This document shows, piece after piece, positions 56,885-64,000 of a stretch of 64,000 bases of DNA; position 1 is the first letter of the stretch, and the number at the start of each line of letters is the position of its first letter. The notes beneath the pieces were generated by a model. It was given only the letters and a program-made list of their open reading frames with translations. It was not told the DNA's origin and did no database searches. The translations under genes and the position numbers were made by a program. Source of the stretch: Chenopodium formosanum (taxonomy: Eukaryota > Streptophyta > Magnoliopsida > Caryophyllales > Amaranthaceae); assembly GCA_024500155.1 (NCBI GenBank), contig CM044858.1, positions 37,305,786 through 37,369,785 of the forward strand. The letters run 5' to 3'.

Positions 56885-57001
56885 AAACCCACAAAGTTTT
56901 AACGACTAATATCAAGAACAAATAAATGATTGGTAAGAACCTTGTTCAACTCCATGTAAATTTAAATTTTTCACAATTAAAAATATATGTAAACATTTTG
57001 A
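56361..57001. other. AT-rich flank with a 42-bp A-run
   Basis: It may include decayed upstream sequence of the IRE1-like pseudogene (a hydrophobic stretch LAYLLVILIIGW on the minus strand at about 56500-56545). The A-run is at 56842-56883. Nothing else is recognised. Confidence 0.45.
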
Positions 57002-57211
57002 TACTCTCTCTGTTCACAATTATATGTTCCACTTGATTTTTTTTAGGTGTCTCTAAGAAATTGCCCCATAATACTTTTGGCATGTTTTCCACTTGCACTC
57101 TCTCTATCTCTCTCCTCATTGATAATTGTATCATTTTTTGCCCAAAGCCTTAATAAAGTGAATTTATGATTTAGCGTCATTTAGGGCAAACATTTGGAGA
57201 TAGAGGGAGTA
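57002..57211. mobile_element. Stowaway-like MITE, about 210 bp
   Basis: The left end TACTCTCTCTGTTCACAA and the complement of the right end (TTTGGAGATAGAGGGAGTA) are imperfect inverted repeats with TA at both ends. No coding. Confidence 0.55.
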
Positions 57212-57715
57212 CAACTCAATGAAGAGTTTACTATTCTAATGTCACGAGTATCAATAATCATATAATAATGTGTAATATACACAATTACTTTTATTGTTCT
57301 TAGTACATTACTACGACTAATTCCTTATCAAAGTAGTGTATTTTGTCCAGTGAAATGAATTAGCTAATTCAAATTCTCTTGATTTGTCGAGTTAGCTTAT
57401 AAACAATTCAGGATAGGGTAAGACAATTGAGTTAGATTGAGTCTCTACAATTAAATGACTAGGGGTGACTGGAGACCAATTATTTAAATTAAGATGCCTT
57501 AAAATCTCTCTTATGATGATGAATTTTGGTAATTGAGCAGCATCGTTCTTCCCCACACTAAGGTCAAATAATAATGAAGGGAGCTTAGCAAATTTGTGAC
57601 CAACTTCGTGAACGAAAAGCTAGTCCTTTGGTTCTCAAAATTGCTTAAGCATGCATTGTAACTTTATAACCTTAGTATGAATCTTGCGTGAGCCAAGTCT
57701 TGCTTGGTTCATAAT
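57212..57715. other. Intergenic, nothing recognised
   Basis: AT-rich sequence with no frame, RNA fold or repeat that could be supported by reading. Confidence 0.5.
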
Positions 57716-57983
57716 TGTAAATGTGATAGTATTTAATGTATTTAAATACCTCATTGGCATAGATATACAACTCTATTATTGGTTGTACACTTGAGAGGTG
57801 ATGCATCTGCTGCTTGTTGGTAAGGGAGGAAAAAACAGGGATTTTATCGGTGCAGTTGGTAAGGGAGACTATAAGGTCTATAACTCTTGATGTTGGCTGC
57901 TATAATGTATTACATATCTACCTACACTAATCAAAGATAAATAAGTAGATGTTTTGGAAATCATGTCAGGCTACACAATGTAG
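57716..57983 (+). pseudogene. Decayed copy of the AHL promoter and start region
   Basis: GTAGATGTTTTGGAAATCATGTCAGG at 57945-57970 differs by few bases from the AHL start region (25589-25614). Upstream, TTTAAATACCTCATTGGCATAGATATACA at about 57740 parallels GTAAATACGTCATTGGCGTAAATATACA at about 25163, with TATTATTGG...TACACTTGA following in both. From the ATG at 57963 the frame reads MSGYTM and stops, so only four codons match. Confidence 0.6.
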
Positions 57984-58337
57984 CAAAAACTGGACTTGTT
58001 TTGTTTGAAAAGAGGCACAATCTCTGGGCAGCAGACAATTTGTAAACATTGATCGACTTCCACACAAGAACATGAATTTGTTAATCAGGAAGCAAGAACA
58101 AATACGGAATATCCTGCTATATTGCAGTCAACTGAATCCTTAAGAGTGCAGGGATTGACCTAGTTGTTGAGCATTACAGATAAACTAAGATGTTCTACAA
58201 GGTTTTAAAATCAAACCCATTTAGTATTTAGAACTAGTTGCAAGTAGCCAAGTAGTGATGCTTGAGAGAAGCAATCTAAGACTGTCTCAGCAGGGAGCAG
58301 CTATAGCGAACAACAGAAAACCGAGAATCATATGCTC

Positions 58338-60351
58338 CTACAGATGGGTCTTGTCCAGATCATCAAAGTAAGGGTGTTCCATAGCTTTCTTGGCTGAGAT
58401 CCTCTTGGATGGCTCATAGATCAGCATTTTCTGAAAGACAGTATCATTTTGTAAGAATCATCATCAAACATACGAGGACTAAAGTCGAAACATAGAGAGC
58501 TCGGTTTCAATACTTACAGAAAGCAGGTCGAGTCCATCTTTGTCCAATCCAGGGACAGCCGATGAAATGTCTTTGGGGTTCCATTGAGGGTATTCGTGCC
58601 AATCCTTCAATTTGGTCACTCCTGGCCATATGTGCTCATTTGGGGTACCCAACAACCTGTAATTTGCAGTTACAAGAGGATTAGCCTCATACTTCTTCAG
58701 CTAAAAGTGAGAGAAGAAAGTGCATAACAGACCTGAAAATGTGAAGGAGTTGCTGCAGCTCAGAGTCTCCACAGAAGAGAGCTTGATTGTTCACGAGCTC
58801 AGCTGCAATTAATAAACATTCAAACTATAAGTGGTTGGTTTCGCAGTTTTTGTAAAAGGAAAAGATTATTGGACACTAGATCATACCGAAGATACAACCA
58901 ACAGACCACATGTCAACACCACAAGAGTAGTGTGTAGCACCCAGGAGAACTTCCGGAGCTCGGTACCACAATGTCAAGATCTGTAATTTCGCAAAGGTTC
59001 ACATCAATAATCATCTATATAATATCTCAAAAAAAAAAAAAAAAAAAAATAATCATCTATATAAAATCTCCAAAAATGTGCAACTCTTTCAAAACTTGAA
59101 CAAATCACAGTAATTCTGTGAGTGAACAACATAAATCAAGTACCTCATGGGTGTACTTCTTGATGGGAATGACAAATGCTCGAGCAAGACCGAGATCAGC
59201 TATCTTGAGGGTTGTAGTTTTACGGTCCATCAACAGATTGTGTGGCTTAAGATCCCTACACAACATGAATGACTGTAAATGAGATTCATAGATAGGGGGT
59301 GCAAAGATACACTCGAAGTAACATAATGACAGTACATGAAACAAGACGACGATTGGATACCTGTGAATGACTCCGTGACCATGGCAGAAAGCAACACCTT
59401 TACACAGTTGGTACATTAAACTCTGCATCAACCCACACAACCAACATAGAATCCTCAATCAAAACCATAAAATTGAACAGCTTCAAAACACTAGTCAAAT
59501 AAATTAGACATATTTCTCAGAACTATTCCATGGGATAATAGTATACCTTGATGATCGTAGGAGGGACGGTATCCCCGGTATTGCGGAAGCTACGGATGTA
59601 TTTCTTAAGATCAGTGTCCATGTACTCAAACACCAGGTACAGAACAGTCTTACCCTCTTTGTTTTGCCCTTGTTTCACATCCAACAACCTGTATAACATC
59701 AGCACAAAACCAGAAATCCCTTCAAAACCATATATTATCCACTGAATTTTTAAAAACAATTGACGATCAAACCAGCAATTCAATAAGAATTCCAATTACA
59801 GAATACAGCAATCAATCGAAATTCAAGCAAGTAATTTGTTAATTGAAACCCTAAAAATTCAATCAAAACCCTAAATTGAAGCAGCAGTCGTACAAACTCA
59901 ATCAAACCACATAATCCACACAAACAACTGCATCAAAACATCATCAACATGAGAAGAAAAAAAAACCATAGAAAAATCAAATGAAAATGATGAATCGAAC
60001 CAAATTTCAAATCAAAATGTCATGTGAAACCCTAACAAAACCCCAATCAAGCAATTACAAAGTGAAAACCCTAAATTGATAGAAATGATCAAGAGAGAGA
60101 GAAAAAAACCTGACAACATGAGGATCGCGAGAAAGCATACGAAGCAAAGAAACTTCGCGAAGAGTGGTGGGAGGAACACCTTCATCATCTTCATGAAGAC
60201 GAGTTTTCTTAAGAGCGACAATTTTACCAGTAGCTTTCTCTCTGGCTCGATAAACTTTGCCATAAGTACCTTCTCCAACCTTCTCAAGCTTCTCAAATGC
60301 ATCCATGGCGGACAATGCTATCTTCTCTCCTCCTCCTCCTGCTGCTTCCAT
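58338..60351 (-). CDS. CDKB2: B2-type cyclin-dependent kinase (CDKB2), eight exons, 317 aa
   Basis: Exons are 60351-60110, 59688-59547, 59422-59361, 59255-59144, 58980-58887, 58802-58733, 58656-58518 and 58430-58338; all introns are GT-AG and phases agree to a TAG stop. The Gly loop GEGTYG is at 26-31 with the inhibitory-type Thr29/Tyr30 pair; Lys48 is the ATP-binding Lys. The cyclin-binding helix reads PPTTLRE (60-66), the signature of CDKB2 rather than CDKA (PSTAIRE) or CDKB1 (PPTALRE). The catalytic loop is HRDLKPHN (Asp150), followed by DLG at 169-171 and the T-loop Thr184 in KKYTHE. Length matches the family. CDKB2 with mitotic cyclins drives G2/M entry in the nucleus. AACGG cores at the promoter fit G2/M control. 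All catalytic residues are present; this is an intact gene. Confidence 0.97.
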
Positions 60352-60470
60352 TTTTTTTGAATTTCTCTCTCTTACCAGATCAGATGATCAATTTTTTGAT
60401 TTCAGAAAAACAAACCCTAAACTTTGCCCCAAATTTCAGTGAGGAGCGTTGTTAGGAATATTAGATCAAT

Positions 60471-60520
60471 TATATAATAACCGTTAACCAGGTTCTTTTT
60501 TCCCCCAAAATGTAACGGCT
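60471..60520 (-). promoter_or_regulatory. CDKB2 core promoter: TATA box and two MSA-type (AACGG) cores
   Basis: TATATAAT-like sequence (60478-60471) lies about 120 bp before the ATG. Directly upstream on the minus strand is GGTTAACGGTTATT (core complement at 60481-60485), and a second AACGG core in the opposite orientation is at 60514-60518. MSA elements bind R1R2R3-MYBs and give G2/M-phase expression of B-type cyclins and CDKB2. Activity is inferred. Confidence 0.6.
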
Positions 60521-61266
60521 CTATTTTCGAAATTCAAAAATGGGGGGCAGAAATGTAGGGGGAAATGCAAATATTCGTTGTCATGTTGGACTGGATCCAT
60601 ATAATAAGCCCATATGTTCCATACTGATGATCCATTAAGCCAAAAAAAGAATCAAATTAATTGTGTGGTTTGTCCAAAAATAAGCAAGTTTAAGTCCTCA
60701 ACCACGTAAACAAAAATTGCAAATTAAATGACAGTTTCGTAATAAAGCAATAATTGTGAGACCCACATTTAATGAAAAGTTGTTTGTTTTTTTATTTATG
60801 AAATTGTCACTTAATCTTTGTTCATCTCGTCAATAGATGAACTTTGGAACTCTTGTCCAAAAAATATGGTTGCGTAATTTGAGAAGAGATTGTTTTGTTT
60901 GGCATTTAATCAATCATCTTAAGAGAATAATTTTCTTTTTACTTCATATAAAATAAATTTAGATAGCAACACATCTGACACTTAACCTACCCTGTTACCA
61001 ACGACTACAATATAATTAAGCCGAATACTCATAAGGAAAAGGTAGGCTTATCAATGGAAGAGTGGAAGAATAAGACAATGTAAAATAGGCACAATTTGGG
61101 AGATTATTTGCTGGACCTCTTTCTCTTAGAAGTCAAATAAAAACTGCAAGAGATTGCATGCTAAAAAAAAAATAAAAAAAAATAAAATAAAATAAAGATA
61201 AAAAAAAATAAAGAATAAATAAAAAATTTAAAAAATTTAAAAAAAAAAAAAAAAAAAAACTAAATA
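60521..61266. other. CDKB2 upstream intergenic DNA
   Basis: AT-rich, ending in A-rich low-complexity sequence (61165-61258). No gene or element recognised before the MITE. Confidence 0.5.
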
Positions 61267-61443
61267 GGGCCTATTCACATTTACTTAATTTCAGTTCAGT
61301 TCAGTTCAGCTCCAATCCGTTCTGTGCAGTTCAGTTCAGCTCCTAATTTCCTTCTCTCATAAAACATTCATTTCAGCTCTATTCAGTTCAGTTCAGCTCC
61401 AATCAGTTCAGTTCAACTCAGTTCAGTAAATGTGAACAGGCCC
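61267..61443. mobile_element. GAACT-rich MITE, 177 bp
   Basis: It runs from GGGCCTATTC to GAACAGGCCC with TTCAGTTCAG repeats and one CTTCTCTCATAAAACATTCA block. Right flank TTA, left flank ATA. Confidence 0.65.
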
Positions 61444-61663
61444 TTACTATCATCATATCATAATACATACTGCCCATTCCATTACTTACAATTTAATAAT
61501 TAATACCAACATTCTCCAGCAGCTGTAAATGGGAAGTTATATATTAATATGTTTGAAACCTTGAATGGAAAGTCTACAAGCTAAGTCTTGGACTGTTCTT
61601 ATAATCTTATACAATCAAGCAATAAAATTGGAAATGATGCCTATGAAAGCATTAAAACAACCC

Positions 61664-62381
61664 TTACAAGGATGCAAGCCGGTTAATGATTTCATCAATA
61701 TGCTTATCTGTACTGCCCCCCTCGCTGACTGCTTCCCTAGCCAAGGCTTTCCACTTTGCTGCATTCTCCTTAATCTTCTCTGCTCTTTGTCCATGCATAA
61801 TTTCCTCAAGGCTGTGCTTTATTTCCTCACAAGTAACGATATTATCCTCATTCTTCTTAGGCCTTATTCCAACACCCCAAACTTGATCAATGAGCATCAA
61901 TCAGTTGATCCATAAATTGTGGCATGGCCAACATCGGAACCCCAAAGCTCAATGCCTCAATAGTTGAATTCCAGCCACAATGGGTTACGAAACATCCCAC
62001 TGCTTCGTGTGCTAGGACATCCAATTGGGCCCACCAAGATATCACCAAACCTTTATCTGATGTTTCACTAATGAAATCGTTAGGGAGCTTTTTCTGCTCA
62101 CCTTCCCGTACTACCCACAAGAAACTGCTTGGGAGTTGCTTTAAGGCCTCTGCCATTTCTGCCATCTGATCTACGCTCAAACTAGCAGCACTGCCAAATG
62201 CAACATACACAACTGAGGCAGCTTGTTTGGCGTTTAACCAGTTCATGCAAGCCTCATCATTTGGCTTGTAGAGGCTAAAACCATAGTTAACATCGTACTC
62301 AATACGTTTATCAAGGTATGCAGATGGCAGTGTGGGTCCAATAGTCCTCACATGCCACAGGTTTTTCATCCACTTGACAAC
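61664..62381 (-). pseudogene. UGT74-type UDP-glycosyltransferase, last exon, frameshifted
   Basis: The exon begins after a CTGCAG acceptor at 62381 with VVKWMKNLWHVRTIGPTLPS, then SVVYVAFGSAASLS. The PSPG donor-binding box starts WWAQLDVLAHEAVGCF and holds THCGWNS, GVPM and a final MDQ; the last Gln fits UDP-glucose use. A TGA at 61889-61887 follows DQLIDAH, and the C-terminal part (QVWGVGIRP to NRLASL, stop 61664) is in another frame with a couple of residues' worth of sequence apparently missing. Plant UGTs glucosylate hormones and specialised metabolites in the cytosol; block order and YLDKR suit family 74. The N-terminal exon was not found. It is either a pseudogene or a sequence error. 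Confidence 0.75.
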
Positions 62382-64000
62382 CTGCAGTGATAGTCATACT
62401 CATATCCTTAAAATTAGCAGTGAAACTTCACATAAAGGACAAAACAAGATATCTTGAGAAAAGGGTGATAATAATTATGGGTGTAGATGAAGGAAACATA
62501 GGAAACTCCAAGAAAAAAAGTGAATGTAAGCTCATAATGTTTTCTTGGAGTTTAAATGACAGTAATCACTGGCAATATTTGACACCTCATGTCAGGTGGC
62601 CGAAAAGTTCTTTCGTTTATGAAACACACAAAATTACCTAATGCAATTTGAGTCTCTAATACAGATGGTGGAGGTGAAAGAGTAATTCACATGCTATACT
62701 GATGCCAATTTTTGGAACCTTAGTTGTTTCATTCATTAAATCATAGATTATCTGCTAGTGTAAAGTACTGAAATGAACACAAAACAAATATCGAACATAA
62801 TAGGCACATTAGGCAGAACCTGTCTACTAATAGTCTCTCAGATTAAACATTGGTGAGCATTTACATCAGGCACACAATAACAATCATTACATTTAGGTCC
62901 TAACTACAAGGCGAATTAAGCAATAGCAGATATCACGCAAGGTGCAAATTCTGTATTTTGGGCGATGCCAAATTATACATAGTAGTTTGATTAGCATATT
63001 CGAAATAGATACTCTCATATAGTTCTATCCTTTTGTTTGCATGTTCTTTGCCTTTTGTGCTGCATGATTCTTATTTCATTTGCAAAGGTTTTCTTTAATT
63101 TAGGCCACATTTTCCATTCAGCTTAGAGCTCACAATTACATTAAATACATACCACGGATTCACAAAGCATATGGGAAGTTGGGAGCAATGTTTGAAAAGA
63201 GGGCAGTGGCAATGAAGCCTAATGCTGCTGCCCAAGACCTTAGAAAAACCTGACAAGCACTAAGGTGCACAGACACTATTCTTTTCTGCAATAATATCTG
63301 GTCTGCAATCTGTTATAACACCTAAACTCTAAGACCCTTATCAGTAAGCTATAGCCCAAGTGTGCCTTGAGCCTTTTCTAACATCGAGTGGGAATGAACG
63401 ATTGACAGTTTTGGTGGGAACATTCTCAATGTTTATTAACTTTTTTTATTTTTAAAGACTCAATGTTTATAACTTTGTTACTCTGACAGTCTCGGAGTAT
63501 TATGCAAATAAACCCATCTAAAGCAACAATAGCCAAAACATCATATCATAGCCATATAATTCCTACTTGCAAGGGACTTCTCCTAACCATAAAAAAAAAT
63601 ATATATAAAAACTCTTGGCTATTAAAATCCTGTACCAGAAGATGCAGGACTCCACCAGAGGCCCAATTGGCTCATCAGATGAGCGAACTGAATTCCTCTT
63701 ACCAATTACTCTGAAATTCTGAATCCGTCATGAGATTGAGCACTGTGAGGCAATGCAACCATGACAAAGATGTGGATCTCCCTGAGTTTTGGCTTTTGAA
63801 GGAATGCTAAGGGCCTAATGACTCTCAAACATCTTCTGATGCTTATTATCAAGTGTGAATCTTTGCTGCTACTTGATATAGCCTAAAGTGGCTGATCTCC
63901 TAATGAAGTGATTGTTTCACTACCCATTATTACTCCCCTTGGTCCGGATTAAGTTGTCACATTACTAATTCAAATTACACGATAGTGTTGATATATCGTT
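62382..64000. other. Intron or upstream flank of the UGT, no supported coding
   Basis: The first UGT exon (acceptor domain, about 250 residues) is expected upstream on the minus strand but no convincing frame was found here. A short minus-strand stretch near 63160-63240 could be a relic but is too weak to call. It may lie beyond 64000 or be lost. Confidence 0.4.

Noticed and set aside
63160..63245. Possible remnant of the UGT first exon on the minus strand
   Set aside because: Only a short hydrophobic frame without a recognisable UGT motif or splice donor.

Overview
This is plant nuclear DNA: spliced GT-AG genes in an AT-rich background, MITEs, SINE-like pieces and nested LTR retrotransposons. 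The genes are eudicot-like. The repeats (a GAACT-rich MITE family, an Athila-type element, and a Tat/Retand-type element with an antisense spliced ORF) suggest Caryophyllales, perhaps Amaranthaceae. That lineage is an inference from recalled repeat styles, not a search result.

Layout. 1-4332 is the 3' end of a Tat/Retand-type Ty3/gypsy element, with an antisense spliced ORF and a 404-bp 3' LTR. 4515-8472 (-) is a complete six-exon cinnamoyl-CoA-reductase-like gene that uses one GC-AG intron. 8.8-9.3 kb holds MITEs. 11979-12890 (+) is a three-exon gene for a 101-residue membrane protein of unknown function. 12.9-25.5 kb has no recognisable gene but contains diverged duplications, a hAT-type MITE, a degenerate tandem array and further MITEs. 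25607-26470 (+) is an intronless clade-A AHL (AT-hook plus PPC) gene. 28.06-29.95 kb holds a 5'-truncated LINE, an LTR fragment and a copia relic.

30011-55690 is a nested retrotransposon block. The base is a decayed plus-strand chromovirus (Ty3/gypsy with a chromodomain) of about 6.2 kb. It has been interrupted four times: by a complete 13.9-kb Athila-type element (31022-44967, minus strand, TSD CTTGT), an Athila-type solo LTR (48436-50048, TSD CACCT), a second solo LTR (50458-52521, TSD CGGGT), and a 1.78-kb LTR+PBS fragment flanked by a 16-bp duplication (52553-54332). Its 3' LTR abuts a broken IRE1-like kinase pseudogene (55691-56360).

The right part holds a decayed copy of the AHL 5' region (about 57716-57983), a complete eight-exon CDKB2 cell-cycle kinase gene (58338-60351, -) with AACGG (MSA/MYB3R-type) cores next to its TATA box, and the frameshifted last exon of a UGT74-type glycosyltransferase (61664-62381, -).

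The most unusual signals are regulatory. The chromovirus LTRs carry perfect multi-unit heat-shock elements upstream of TATA. The Athila element carries 24 copies of a GC-rich 14-mer, mostly in 22-bp-phased pairs, placed upstream of TATA in both LTRs and again between pol and ORF3. GC-rich or repeated arrays upstream of TATA recur in the other LTR families here. The host genes are unrelated in pathway (phenylpropanoid-type reductase, AT-hook regulator, mitotic CDK, glycosyltransferase) and form no cluster.
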